DNA from: Macquaria australasica
Taxonomy: Eukaryota; Chordata; Actinopteri; Centrarchiformes; Percichthyidae
Length of the DNA stretch: 64,000 bases
NCBI GenBank assembly: GCA_005408345.1
Contig: SEMN01000080.1
Location: forward strand, 1,426,001-1,490,000
Direction of reading: 5' to 3'
The position numbers and the translations under genes are program-made. Shown here one piece after another: positions 34,434-48,500 of this stretch. Positions within the stretch are counted from its first letter, which is position 1. Each line of letters starts with the position of its first letter. Under the pieces are notes generated by a model that was given only the letters and a program-made list of their open reading frames with translations, ran no database searches and was not told the DNA's origin.

Positions 34434-37400
34434 CTATGTAGGTGACAAACACTGTTCCTACGTGGACATTCCTGCTACCTGATGTCAACAGCCATCAGAG
34501 ATGTCTGACTACGAAATGTGCCAACATGTAAATAAAGGACATATAGCAACATAAAAGTTCTTTCTTTTTGATTGCTGTGCAGGACAGACGTGGCCCGCCA
34601 GTGTGCGTCAATTTGTGTGGAAGCTTTAACGATATTCACCAACCTTTGGAAACACTGTAACCGTAAGCAGCATAAGCTGCTGCAGAGGCAGCTGCCGCAC
34701 CAGCCATCGCTCCTGCCATAGCTGCCGCGCTGCCCGCTGTCGACTTGCGCCCCCGTCCTTTGCCTCCAGACTTCGCCCCGCCTCCCGATCCCTTAGGCCG
34801 TCCACGACTCCGCCCGGACCTGCCTCTGCCGGGACTGATTGTGTCCGAGGCTGAAACACCTGAAGAAGGAAGGCAAACACATAAAAAGAAATGCTAAAAT
34901 CAGAAAAACTCTTTTTTTATAATTGTTTTGGTACAAGGATGAATGGATACCCATGTACCGGCAGTTTATTAATACATACAGACTTAAACACATTACAGAC
35001 GGATGGAGAACTCAAGTCAGGCAGGAAAACACAGCACTGTAAGAGAGATGCTCTGTCTGGCTTGGTCGTAACTCAGTCCTTCAAAGATACTGAAATGATG
35101 GTTTTACTGTAATATAGAAGAATTATTACACATTAATCATTACTTATCATTACCCTAAGTACAGACTCAAGCAAAAACTGGAATATTGCTCTCATTTTCC
35201 GTAAGGTTTGCAGAATTAGAGCCAATGTCGGCCTCACTGGTAATGTGCCTAATCCTTCCAGTATCTTCTCCCCCTCTTTTTGACTCCCCACTCTCTCCAT
35301 TAGTCTGTATTTTCTTTGCATGTTTCATCCAAACACTGTGGCGTACAACTGTTTTCTGGGGGGAGTTGAGCCTATCCTGTCACTAACACCCAGGCACAGA
35401 TGAAAAAAAACCCTCCACGAATCGCTCACTCTTACCCTCCCCTTCAGGCCTTAATCTCACTCTTCCTCCCTTTTCACTCGCTTGTCCAAGTTCACCAATT
35501 GCTCCCTCATTCTAACCTTCACTCTGTCTTCCAAACCTTTCATTAAAACATCACTCACATCTCTGAAAGCACCAACTTTCTCCCTTTCTCGCTGGGCCTT
35601 TTTAGCAGCGGCCATTAATAATCTCTCTTAGCATGGCAGCAAAAATCCCAAATGGGTTTCAATGAAGCTGCATGTATTTAGGAGGGATTACCTTATTGCA
35701 ACGCATCCAAAGTACAGACATACTGTACAAGCAATATAAATTATAGGCTCACCATCTATCTGGATCACACAGTACGGAACATGCTGAAACATTGCAGCCA
35801 AAGCAAAATAAAACCCTCATAAATCTAAATAATCAGCTGCATGATACATATGAGGTAACAGCTACTTGTCTCAATGGATGCAAGTCTATTAAAAGTCCTG
35901 ATAGTGGAGAGAGCATAACAAGCTGGACTTCACTGGCCTCACACTGATTTTGTTTTTCCAACATCGTTCGAACATGATAATACAGTCTCACAGATAACAC
36001 TGGTTACGTTTTATTGAGCACATTTGGAGCTTTTAGAGTGAAGAGCGGCTGCACAGATTGCATGTACCAAGATTACCTGAAATTAGGAAACCATCAAACA
36101 TGAACATTTTGACAGTGTGCGTCATACCACTTGTGATAGAGAATGAAAAGAATGTCCCTACAGGAGGCAAACAGTTTTATGCACCAATTATGTTTCTAAT
36201 ATCCTACACTTTGGGGTTTAATGAAGGTTTTTAAAGCTGCATACTGATTTGGATACTGAGTTTTAGCTGCTGATATCACTCTTAATGTAGACATATATTT
36301 AAATTCAGTGGTGGAAGAAGTACTTCAATCCTTTACTTAAATAAAAGTATCAATACCACAAATTGTACAGAGGCATTATCAGCAAAACGTCCTTTAAGCA
36401 TCAAAAGTAAAAGTACTCATTATGCAAAATGGCCCCATTCACAGTGTTAGATTAGTACATATTGGATTATTAATACAGATGCATTAACTTTATTATAATA
36501 AATTATCATATTTTATAAACTGATCGTATGTTTTGTATGATTAAATTGTATATGAATCTGTAAATTAAACAGTAACTGTAGCTGTCACATAAATGTAGTG
36601 GAGTAAAAAATACAATATATCCCTCTGAAATGTAGCAGAGTAGTAGTATAAAAAAAGTAAATTTAAAATAAATAAAGTTGTATAAAATGGAAATACTTAA
36701 CTACAAGTACCTCAAAATTGTACTTTATAACCGTACTTAGTAACTTGACACCACTGTTTACATTTGATTTCATGACAGAAAATGTGAAAGTATGCATTAT
36801 TCAGTTTACCCCAGAATATTATTGTATAGTGTAATCAAACAACAATGGGACATACCAAATGTTAGAACTTCATAAAGGCAGGATAAGAAGATTTCATTTC
36901 AAGTTTTACAGACTGCAATGGCTGAAGTAAAATCAGGTCCAACATATTTCAGGGGACACTGACAAGCCAACATCCCATTTTTAATCATTCCGGTACGATC
37001 CTGAAATCTTGAAATTCGGTCCTAGCAACTGTATAGTTGGTTGGTTGGTTCACTGTCACTCAAACGTCAAGGTCAAAGGTCGGCTAAAACGTATTTGCTC
37101 TCTCACCGTTCATGTTGTCAGAGACTGATCCAGACACAGAGGAGGGGGAGTTGGTGGCACGAGACTGCGGCGCAGAGGACACCGGGTCGTCCACGATGAC
37201 CAGCATGTCGCTGCTACTCTCGTCTGCATCGGCATCCGGGGGCAACGAGCCGGGCTGGAGCTCGCTGCTCAGGGAGATCTGGCCGTGCACGGGAGCACAC
37301 ACAGACATACACACAGGCTGGGGGTCAGCACCACAGGGAACAAGGAAAACCGGGCCGGTAGAGCAAAGGGAAACAATAAGAGGAATGAAGTAAGGGAACA

Positions 37401-38578
37401 ACGAGGAGAAGGAAGGGAGCAAAGGAATGACAAGAGGCACAGGAAGAGAAGGAAGGATGGAATAGATAGGATTTAGAAAGTCAGAAATGAGGGGAGTAAA
37501 GAAGGGAGTAAGGAATTGAGAGAGGAAAGCAGAAGTAACAGGATGATAGAATGAAAGAAGAAAGTAACACATGGAAAGAAAGGAATCAATAACCAAAAAA
37601 AAGGAGCAAACATTAAGAGGAGACAGTTTGTGAATTCATGCCAAAGTGAGCTGATGGAGCAGCTGTTACCATCCTCTATAACATAAATCAGTCAGACACT
37701 CACTCCCCTGTGTTTCTCCTCTGGATTACCTCACCTCACTAAAGGGGCTGGGCATAGCCGAGTCCATCTCAATGCTGATGAAGGAGTCATCTCCATCTGC
37801 AGAGAGGTTGGAGTTGTCAGCTGAGGGCGCATGAGAGATGACCAGGTTGACCTCCTTTTTCCTCTTGCTCTCAGACTCCTCGTTGTTCTTCTTCTGCAGG
37901 TTAGGAACAGAAAAGGGGGAGCAAGAGAGGTTGGAGGGGATGGGTTTTTTCATTTCCATTCCTTGTTGTAGCTAAATCCTTTATCCTCCTCTTCAAGGCC
38001 TAAGGATGTCTATGTCAAGTGTTCAGCTGGTTGGCCTGTCCGAGTCTAGAGCAAGATAACTCAACAAGTACAGGCCAGATTGTCATGAAACCCAGTATGG
38101 ATACGGTCCCCAGAGCATGACATCTAATGGTTTTGGTGACCCCCCTGACCTCACATCTAGCACTACTTAAATCCATGACAAGGTATCAAATCCTAATGTT
38201 TTTGGTGACGTTTTCTTCTTTTATTCTACACTCTATGCAGACTGAGCTGACATTTGAGGTTCCTGCTGATCGTGTTGTGCTGTACCTTCTCGGCGTACTT
38301 CTCCCTCTTTCTCTTGCGCTCTTTCACCTTGCTGCTCTCCTCCTGCTGCCTCTTCTCCTCCTGTCTCTGACGCACTGCAGGAGAAGACACGATGTATTTT
38401 TGTAGTTATGTTTAGCGTTAGCTTTTGTGCAAATAAAAACTGAATTAAATCGAGACAAAGATGTGTCACACTCACATTTATTCTCCAGCTCATCATCTTC
38501 CAATAGCAGGCTGACCACCTCTTTGGGTTTGAGTGTGTCTGGTTTGAAGTTGCCTCCAGAGATCACCACCCTTTGGAT
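33175..38578 (-). CDS. INO80: INO80 C-terminal tail (7 exons)
   Basis: Exons 38578-38476 to 33380-33175. Begins IQRVVISGGNFKPDTLKPKE, then a charged coiled segment with KERKRKREKYAEKKK (likely nuclear signal), an acidic/serine-rich segment with SADGDDSFISIEMDSAMPSP and SSDMLVIVDDP, a GRPKGSGGG basic patch, then the hallmark alanine run SAAAMAGAMAGAAAASAAAY. The protein ends in GKGPGGPGAR. Order and wording match the vertebrate INO80 C-terminus. The final exon is the most divergent, being richer in Ser, Pro and His (SHHHSSHG). Confidence 0.92.
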
Positions 38579-40015
38579 CTTATTACACAAGAACAACAAA
38601 GCATTAATCAACTCTGTCATGAATTCATATTTGCAGTATGATTAACACTGTCACTCTATCACTTGTGTTGTTTATTTATCGGTATGTTGTGCATTGTATG
38701 AATGAGTGCTTGTGTTTCAGACCTCGCTTTTCTCCTTGGCCCGCTGCAGGATCCTCTCCTCGATGGTACCCTGACAGATGAGGCGATAGACAGTGACCTG
38801 CTTGGTCTGACCCAGCCTGTGAGCTCTGTCCATGGCCTGCTGGTCCACTGTGGGGTTCCAGTCACTGTCATAGAAGATAACCTGGAGGAAAACAAAAAAA
38901 TTACTTTTATTTTTCTACAATAAAGAACGACCCAAGATGTCAAGGTCGGCATTGGTCAGGTTTTGAATCCCGTTGTGTTGTTGTTGTTTACCACATGGTT
39001 CAATTTGTGTGATGAGAGCACGGACACGATGCAGACGCTCCCTTCTCTATCATTTCTGAGACTAATTACAGGGATGTGTTATCCCAAGTGAACTGGCCTT
39101 TAACATGACAGATGTGCTGTCACTTCAAACTCATTGTCATGAAAGCTAATCCCACTTAAATGGGGCTATAGGGACAAAAAAGGAGATGATGCTGAGAGAT
39201 GCTGATAAACAGAGAGAGAGAAATCATTTATATGTGCTGGAACACTGGTCGTCCAAAACTAGCTAGACTCCTTTCTGTCTGTTAGTAAGCGAAAAACACA
39301 TGGCAGAGAATGCACACTGCACTGGCTTTAGATATATTTAGGAAATATTAGTGCTGTTTAAGCTTTAATATTGTATCAGTAAGTGTTTTTCCTGCAGTGT
39401 GTCGGTAACTCACGGTGTCAGCAGCAGTCAGGTTAATGCCGAGCCCTCCAGCCCTCGTACTCAGCAGAAAGACAAAGATGTCCGTCCTGCAGAGGGCAGT
39501 GGGGGAGGAGTGGATTAGGGGGACGGAGAAGGAGAGACACACAAAATCAAAAGATATCATTTACAACTGCACAGTACAAATGTCCATATATAGTATCATG
39601 GCACAAAAGTAAAGTTACAATGTAAGTTAAGAACCATTCTCAAAAATGGCAACACAAACTTAAGCCTGGCAGCAAAACTGGGCATGATTCACCATGACAT
39701 GCTATAGCCTATTAAAACTTTAAGAGAAGAGAGGCATGCGGAATGAAACGTACATGATACCAATGGTAGAGTGCCGCAAAATAAAGCGTTTCAATAAACC
39801 ACAAACTCTCTCACCTACACCCCCTACAACAAGAACCAGAGTATCACAGAGCTGAACACTAATGTAAACCAGAGCATGCGGGCTCATGAGGAAATACACA
39901 CACACACACACGTTTGGACGTACACATGTAAGATTAAACGGTTAACTGATTGCTGCAATATACAAAAAGGCAGATTTACAGTTAGTCATTGGCAAAAAGG
40001 GGTGTTTGGTTTCAT

Positions 40016-40073
<58 letters not shown>

Positions 40074-43000
40074 GATCATATCTATCTTTACCCACCGGCT
40101 CTGGAAGTCAGCCACCATGTCTCGGCGCTCAGAAATCTTGGAGGATCCATCGAGGCGCATGTAGGTGTGCTTACGATAAACCATGTACTCCTGGAGAGAT
40201 GGGACAAAAACAAATTAAGAAAACCGATGAGACAATTATGTGGTGTTGAACTCAGCCCCCCGTTTGTTCTTTTGTTTCCCAGAACCAGGTTTAGCACAGT
40301 CCCAGTTCAGTGGATAGTCTCCAAAAGTTTTAACATCAGTGAATGTTTATAGCTAATGCGTCAGTGAAGAAATAAGTGTTGATATTTGCTGATTATCAAA
40401 AGAATTGCAGTTCTTACTTTTTAAACTGCTTTAATGAAAAGAACTGGATCCAGTCCTGCATGGAATTCATGAATAATGTTTTGAATTCATGGATTTGTGC
40501 AACTAAGCCTTCCAGGATCACCTTCATTATTGATTTTGAAAGCAACGAACTTACACTCTTGAACTCTTTTAACAAACTGGAATCTCAAACTGTTTTTCTG
40601 AATTTAATAAGTTCTGGAATATGCAGTGGTCTTAAAGTCTTTCTCTGAGGGGCAGATAAGCCCTGAAGGTCTGCTTTTTAAGTTCCTAGGGTAAAAAAAT
40701 ACTTTTTTGTTTTACATCTTTAATGTTAGTATTTCTGTCTGACAGCAACATTGAGTCCAAAATATCAAAATCCCACATTTCTTATGCGCATTTGCTGGAG
40801 TTGAAACCTCAATCCCAGCCCAGAGAGACATTGAGAAATGCTGATATTTGATATTCTATCCCCCCAAATGTCCGCTAAGCTGTTCTGTAGAAGTGTGTGT
40901 GTGTGTGTGTGTGTTTGTGTGTGGGTGTTAGGTCTGATGGGAGGGGTTCTTAAGTGCAACAGCAGTGATGAGGTGACATGTTGATCTGTCTCTTTAAGCA
41001 TTGCCCTGAACCCTCGACCTCCTCACTCAAACATGTCAGTGCCCCCGAACCAATGAACCAGTCACAATTACTGGCACCGATCACAACTCACCTCTCACAA
41101 TCATTACCAATGATAGCAATGATTTGACACTATGTTTTCTGTGACCCCCCCAAACCCGTGTCATGACACTCGGGGCCTCCTGCCCTCCTCTTTCTGTGTG
41201 TCTGGCTCTGTTCCCAACAGCCCCATCTGCTCTGAGTGAACACTACATTAGGGACCATTAGCCCGGTGCTCGCCAAACTGCTGCTGACCTTGTTGAATTG
41301 GAGTTTGATAGCTTGCCAGCAGGATGTTGCAGATATTGTTGCTCTTACTGAAAGCCTTACTCAGCTTTCCTAATCTTAAAGATTCATCTATGTCTAAGGC
41401 TACACACACACTAATACATTTGTTTTAAAACGCATAACTACACTACTCCGGCATTATCGAACCCCTAAAACGAAGACTTTTGAAAACGCTGCTGATCCCA
41501 TTTTAGTTCGAAAACGATGACGCAGACACACACATTCACTTCCTGATTGGGTCTCATCAGCCACGACGTGCCCTTCCCTGATTCGTCACACCCCTATCAC
41601 GTGACACTTTTCCGGAAGAAAACAAATAGACATCATCCTTGACTACTAGCAGTTAATTCAACATGGAAACATGGATGACGAATTACAACACTTACTTTCA
41701 GTAACAGTTCGACCTTGTCGTTGGTCCAAACGTAGAACTCTCTGCTCTTACTTTTCTCCATTGCTGTTCTTCATTCATAGTATTTCCTGCAACTAACTAA
41801 GCAACCAACCGCAGAGTAGACAGTCCGCTTCCTGTTAACACTGGCACGTGCATGCCCAGTGCACGTGAATGGTCATGTGATGTGCGTTTTCAGCCGTGTA
41901 GTATGGACTGAGATTATTTCTTAAATGGTGATAAAACACTCGTGTGGACGGAGATCTGAGACGGAGGTATTAGTGTGAATGTAGCCTAAATCATCAGAAA
42001 AAGACTTTCAGAAGATGATCACCTGAGATCCCTCAGACATGGACAATCTTTGCAACCTTCAACTGTCACGTTTTAAAGCTTGTCGAGTCCTGCTGTGGAT
42101 TTTCTCCAAGAGTGCTGCCACACTGGAATCTGTACCTCAACAGCTGGAAATTTTCTCTCGCATTTTGTTTGAGTTGGTGTTAATCATAAGTAACACTGCT
42201 TTCGTTCTGCAGTTTTTCACTGGTTTTGTAATGAGCTCCATTGCAAATGTTATAAATCAAGTTGTAGGATAAGGTCGAGCTTTAACTGGACAAAATGTTA
42301 ATCTTGTTCAACTAACTATCAGCAGCTTATGGATCATATTTAGTAAAAAAAACAATCTTTACGGTTGTAATATCTGACAAACAAACTTGAAATGATGTAT
42401 GGGAGGTGAGAGGCATGGGAGAACAGAAATGAGAAATTGCATGATGAAATTTACTCTTTCCTGTCTAATATTTCTGTCTCTCCTCAAAGAGCCACCTCTT
42501 AGAAAAAGCAAGGAGAATGAGTCCCCAAAGTCAAGGAACAAACTCTTAGACGTACATTGTGTTTCTTTATTGCAGTTCTTAGGCTGGGAACACAGTGTGC
42601 ATGGTGACACAGTCTGTTCCCAACCCAGCAACCGCAAAAAAATACTACTTAAAAAGAAAAGAACATGGAGTAGTGTGGCACTATAAATAATTTTAGCCAG
42701 TGAACAGTGTAGATTGCCAACATTGGAACAGAAGTCTTCATTAGAGCAGAGTTTCAATTCACACCAGTATGTCATAACTGCTTTCGGTGCCATAATACAT
42801 ACAGTACCAACATATTCTACTAGCCTGATACTGGAAAGGCTATCTAAACTTGTTTGAGTGCTAATTAATTAACTCAAAGGGGAACTCCATTGATTTTACA
42901 AATCAAAGAGTACTACTGAATATGTGAACAAAGTTGTATAAAGCCTTTTGGAACTCCTGAGGAAGCTGCGCAAATTGCCTCAAGCAATGTCACTTTGGGG

Positions 43001-45531
43001 CAGTTGGGGCTGAAGAATACAACTTTAAACATTTTTAAAAATCTGGGGGTGTGGAGTTAGAAAGAAGTGAGCTTACTCCTCATCTCTGTTCGAGGCTGGC
43101 GGCTCGAGGCTACATTAGTCACTACTAGCATAACACACCCAAATCTCCTGATGAACTGCCTGCGGTCAAGTTGCATTGTGGGTAATGTAGGCGCCAGGTT
43201 TCAAAAAAGGAAGAAGAATGTGTGGAATACAAAAGACGATATCTCTGGTTAGGCTGCATCGATTTTGATCCTTTTTGTTTTTAACTCTCCATCATGAGTC
43301 CCACAATGTTACAGGAGTTCTACGCTAAACTGGTGGAGTACTCCTTTAAGGGATTACATATCAGTAAACAGGCACACGGACTTCTAGTAGCTTCTGGGCC
43401 AGGCACATCCAAGACCAGCATCTCAGTTCAGACTATTGCAGGAACACGGACAATAATAGAAGCTTATAAAAGCTGTAACACTATCCATCCATCCATCCGA
43501 GCCTCAAAGTTAACGACCACAATAAAAAAAACTCTACTACCCATGATCCCTATAACATAGCTCTTCATTCATTGTCACAGGTTACTTTTTCTATTGTATT
43601 TACAGTCACAGTGCAGCAGAAATATATAGTGAAATAGTCAGAATGTATCATAAAATAATGAAAATTGTATTGTGTAATGGGTCACTGTATCCCACTTTTT
43701 GTTGGTTAATAATGAAAAAGAGGAACTGACAGGCAAATTTAATCAGTTGTACATCTGTAATCTGTATTCTTTAAGAAAAATCTGCTGCTGATTTTCTGGC
43801 TGCAATACCGAAGAGTCAGTGTGGGCATTCCCGCCAGCACTGTAATCTAAACCGCAGACTTACAGCACACTAAAGTGCCGTCTAAGCAGCCACAGACACA
43901 CAACTCAAACAGGAGGGTAGTGACTACTTGGCGGTCCTGCTCCACTATCGGCTACTGCCAGAGAAAGCCGGCAATGTTATTTTTTCTTCGGGCCACCCGG
44001 ATCTCGACGATCCATCACCCGATGGTGTGATGTCACCAGAAGAACCAGCAGCCGACCGGCGACGAAAACAAGGACGCTAATGACAGAGATTAGCATCAGC
44101 CTCTCTCTTTCTCACTCTTTCTCTTAGTCACAGTCTCATGTTCAGGAAATCAACTCCATCTGCAGAATCTTTATCCCCAAACCATTGCGAAAGATAATAC
44201 GGCATAGGAAAACTAAAGCCAGATTGGGTGAATATATGATTTCATTCGTGGATCTCTTTAATCCATTAGTAGAGGAGACGCCGTCACAGCCTCCCATTAC
44301 TGTATGAGGTCACAAACTGTAAAAAAAAAAAAAAAAAAAAGGCCTTGTAATATTGCCTCATTAGACCTGGAAATCATAGCTTGGGAGGGACGACTACAGG
44401 TGGGACAGGCAATGAGAAGAACATTAACACAGAGTGACTTGCCAGCATTATCTAAGCCATCTTTAGCGTTCTCACCACTGCCGTTTTCCTAAGGCCTCCT
44501 TAAACACAAAGCATTCCCACTGTTTTCCAGACACACAGGAAGACAGTCCTTAACCACCTGGGCTGGGTCCATCTGCCATCAAAAGATTTGGCTGTGGAAA
44601 CAGCACTGCGCTGTGTGAATGGGAAGGAATTCCCAATGACATCATGCCAAAGGCTTTTGGCTCCATAGTGATGTTTGCAACAAATATGGAGGCAACAATA
44701 GAGCACTGCACCGAGGCTGTGGACACACGATCGCCAGCAGAATTGCTTTGCGCTATTGTTTTCCTAAGGAGGGCGGTGACGCAGGTTTTACAAATGATTT
44801 GAACTTCAACCCTGATTGCCCCTGACCTCCAAACAGATTAGAAAGTCTCTCTCAGTTTGATGTAGTGGTTTTCTTCAGCAGAACTTTAACGACATGATGA
44901 CGTATCTGCGTTGACTCTGTGCCCATCCAAGCAGCTTAAAGCACTTATCCTGTGTAGATAAAAGTAACAAAAGTCGCTAAAAATCATCTTCGCATTTCTC
45001 ATTTCTGGCTTTGTGTAATCTTTCCTTATGTGTTCCCATCTCTTTTCCCCCCTGTGCCTCCTCAACCACCTTTGTCTTCAATTTCTCTTCTAACCCAAAG
45101 GGCCCTTGCCACTCCCATCTCCCCCTCTCCTCTTTCCTCACTTCTTCCAGTCATCCCTCCCATCTGGCTGAGCTCCCCTGCAGATGAGACCCCGCTAATT
45201 AGTCCTGACCTGTTAATTAGCCGTCTAATGAGTGCACTAACGAGGGACAGGCCGGCTGATTAGAGGTACTGGAGCTCAATACCTCGGCAGTGGAAGCAAA
45301 CCAGTTAAACAACTGTCTTGAAAAAAACACAGATATATATGCAAATGACACATTAAAGGTGTGTTTTTGGCAAACAAGATTATCTTTTTTTTTTTTTTAA
45401 TAATTCTTGGTAGATGTGTGAAAGTGTTGTTCTAGAGTATTCAATTATGGCACAATAAAACCAAATCATTTTTAAATTAACAATTAATTTCAGTAGAGCA
45501 AGAGTTTAGGAAACAAACCACAATTAACTGT

Positions 45532-45564
<33 letters not shown>

Positions 45565-48500
45565 ATACCTCCAGCAGGTCTATCATGCGGGTCATTTGGG
45601 AGTAGATGAGGACCCTGTGTCCTTGGGCCTTTAGTCGACTCAACAGGATATCCAAGGTGTGGAGCTTGCCACTTTCCGTGATCAGGCTCTCCTTATCTAA
45701 AAGAGGAAGAGACAAAGGAGTGAAAACCCAAACTACCTGGATAGCGAGAGACTTACTCTCATTTTACACAGTCAGAATGTCCAGCATAAAAATGTAAAAA
45801 TGCATTTTTGGAGGTTGCATCCAAATATGTGAAAAACACCTATATATCGCTTATCATTTACCAGAAAAAGAAATCAACAATCAAAGCATGTCACTCTTTT
45901 CCTTTTCTTGCAAAGATTTAGTGTGTTACCATAATATCATAATGTAATACATCTGCTTACTGACAGAATACAGAAAAGCAGCCCAATCAATTCAGAGGTT
46001 ATTAACTCTTCCCTAATCAATACAAGTCTTCCATAAGACTGTATGCTCTAGGATAAAGAACCTTTCACCAGAGCGGATCAGCCCGGGGATCAAGCCTCCT
46101 AAATCTGTCCCTGATCTGGTGATTGTTTAAATAAAGCACGTGCCCTTGTGGACTGGACTGCTGATGAGAGCAGAGAGAGTGAGAAAGAGAATGAACAAGA
46201 GAAAGAGAGAGAGAGAAATTGTGAGAAAAAGTGATTTACAATCCACGTCACACAATGGCACAAAAGACGAACAAATAGGGCCTGGCAGTTGGTCTTGGTC
46301 ACGTCACTGCCAACACCACATCAGGTGTTCTTCGGCTGTCAAATGATTGACCACAGACAGCAAATGGGGAGAGCAATCTGACCCTGGGTCTGCTGTTGAA
46401 GCAGTTCCCTCCATGTCCAGCTGATGAAGAATTAACGTCATCTGGCACAATGGCAGAATGAGAAAAGGGCCGGGGCTGCCATCGACCTGGTGACAGGCAC
46501 ACTATGGTGTTTGACCAAGGGGTCGTGACCCTGAGTGGGGAGAACCTAAAGCCAGGTCCAGGGTCAGGTGACAGGGTCGGGCCAGGGTTACAAGAGAGTC
46601 CCTGTGGGAGAGTCAGGCTTGGCCGTCTTGCACTCGAGTTGGACACTTGTTCCCAAGCCCCTTTGTACAGTGAAAACCAGGGCTTATAAATATTTCCCAG
46701 TCTTATTTCCTTGCTTTGTCAATGTATTGTAACCAGCCACGTTAAAATCACATTCCATTCATCCAAAACACAAGGTCAGAAAATTTAAACTTAGGCTGTG
46801 GGATAGCACATGCATACGACTACCACCTGCCACAATATCTGTAAAAACCCTGATATGAGGTCACTGCTTAAAAGACAATCGCATATGCTAAAGTACGCTT
46901 GAAGATCCAACAAGACTCACAAAACCAACTGGATCCTTTTCCATTTTTAACCAGTAGCACTCTATGCTAATGTGTACTCAGGCTGAACCCTGACCTGTGA
47001 CCCTTTAGTGTAGCCCCTCCAAAAAAGGTTAGGCCCTGTAGAGGTGTTAAAGAGGAACTAATAGAACAGATGAACAGGGGAAACACTCTGGGGAGGTATT
47101 GGAGAGCTCACCTACAGGTCACTGTGGAGTGGTGTCAGCCTGTCACACAGTCCTAGAGCTCCTGGGCAAGTGTTGACAGGATGATTTAATTTCACTTGTT
47201 TTGTTTTCCTGCAGACAGCTGATGTATTGCAGTCAAATTATATATGGCTTTCACTATTGTTGTCATTCCTTGTTACATTCTCCAAGAAGTGAATAAAAAT
47301 AACTGAGATGAATTGGGCTAAAATTCTGAAACTCCACAAAGGAAGATAAAGAGATGGAGAAAAGGGTAAAAGTACAAGAAATGGAAAAAGAAAAGGGGAA
47401 AGGGACATAGAATAATAAAAGATACTCATAATACAGAAATAGAAAGACAAACTAAATCTGAAGCAGATCCAACTTAACTCTAGATTTATTGGAAGGTAGG
47501 CAGTTGTTATAGATTGCTATGGCTCAATTCGATGCGTACCAAGAAACCAGTGCACCGCAATCCCCGAGATACACAAACACTGTATCCTGCCTTCAAAGGC
47601 CTATAATTGGCCCTGGCGTCAAGAAAGTGGATGAAGTGAAAAGTAAAAGGAAGAGAGTGAGACGTGCAGAGGATCAGACATGTGTAGAAAAGAAAAAAGG
47701 TCCAGACAGAGGCAGACGGAGAGTGGTGGCTCCGGCTACAGCAAGGCGGTATTAGCATGGTGGCGGCGGCGGTGATGTTGTGGTTAAGATGAGACTGGGC
47801 CTTCCTCACCGCAGGTGCCAGTCTAACCAGAGCTGCTGCTCAGTCAAGGGCAGCAAATACTCATATAAGGCAAAACTGCTCAACCCCTGCCACCAATCTG
47901 TTTCTGTTTAGCAGATTATACGTAAGCCTCCAGACTCCAATGTCATGTTTGAAGATGGGCTAAAGCCCCTAGCTGAGGATTTTTGTGGCCAAACAGGACT
48001 AAATGTGGTATGTATTTAAACTAATTCTTGAAGGGCATAAACTGTAAATCTGAAAATCCCATATTAAGCAGTTGGATACTATTATTTTTGTATGAAGAGA
48101 CATGTCAGTCAGGGTAATCCTTTTGTTTATGCCTGGATTATGAAGGCGCATTCATAGGAGAGCTGCTCTGCTCCTCCAGAAAGCATCCGTCTGGTATCTG
48201 ACTGCACTGATGAGATCTACATTTTGATCTTTGTGTAACATATTTGAAACTCAGTGGCATTCAACCTGCAGAGAAATGATAGGTACAAAACAAGATGCTA
48301 AATAATCAAAAGAAAGCAGGGAAACAGATGTCCAACAGAAATGACGAGACTGTTTGGAAAAAAAAAATCCCAGCCCTGCAACTATCCAAACTCCCTAAAG
48401 CCCAGCAATGTGGCTTACAGAGTGAGGTGGCCGAGTTCAAAACATTTATGCTGCATACAGAAAATCCCTATTTCTAAATATCGCTGCCATACCCTATAAA

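Larger units (their letters stand above)
40191..45568 (-). other. INO80: INO80 large intron (5.4 kb)
   Basis: Contains an inverted-repeat element (41397-41987), a second MITE-like block (42875-43350), microsatellites (40893-40922 and 45534-45562), an A run near 44321-44340 and a homeodomain-motif cluster (45195-45262). No coding exon is recognised; frames at 42359-42793 and 43294-43560 have no splice-linked continuation. Confidence 0.6.

Noticed and set aside
37279..37596. In-frame extension of an INO80 exon by about 105 codons (hydrophobic peptide ahead of ISLSSEL)
   Set aside because: It is translation of the pyrimidine-rich tract before a good acceptor (CAG at 37279-37281). The preceding exon joins in phase 0 at 37278 to restore the vertebrate INO80 sequence SPFSE-IS.
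39876..40352. 158-codon frame over the CA repeat and an INO80 exon
   Set aside because: Its His-Thr repeat comes from the microsatellite; the true exon is on the minus strand.
42359..42793. 144-codon minus-strand frame in an INO80 intron
   Set aside because: Reading frames on both strands overlap here and neither has protein character. INO80 exons on each side already join in phase without it.
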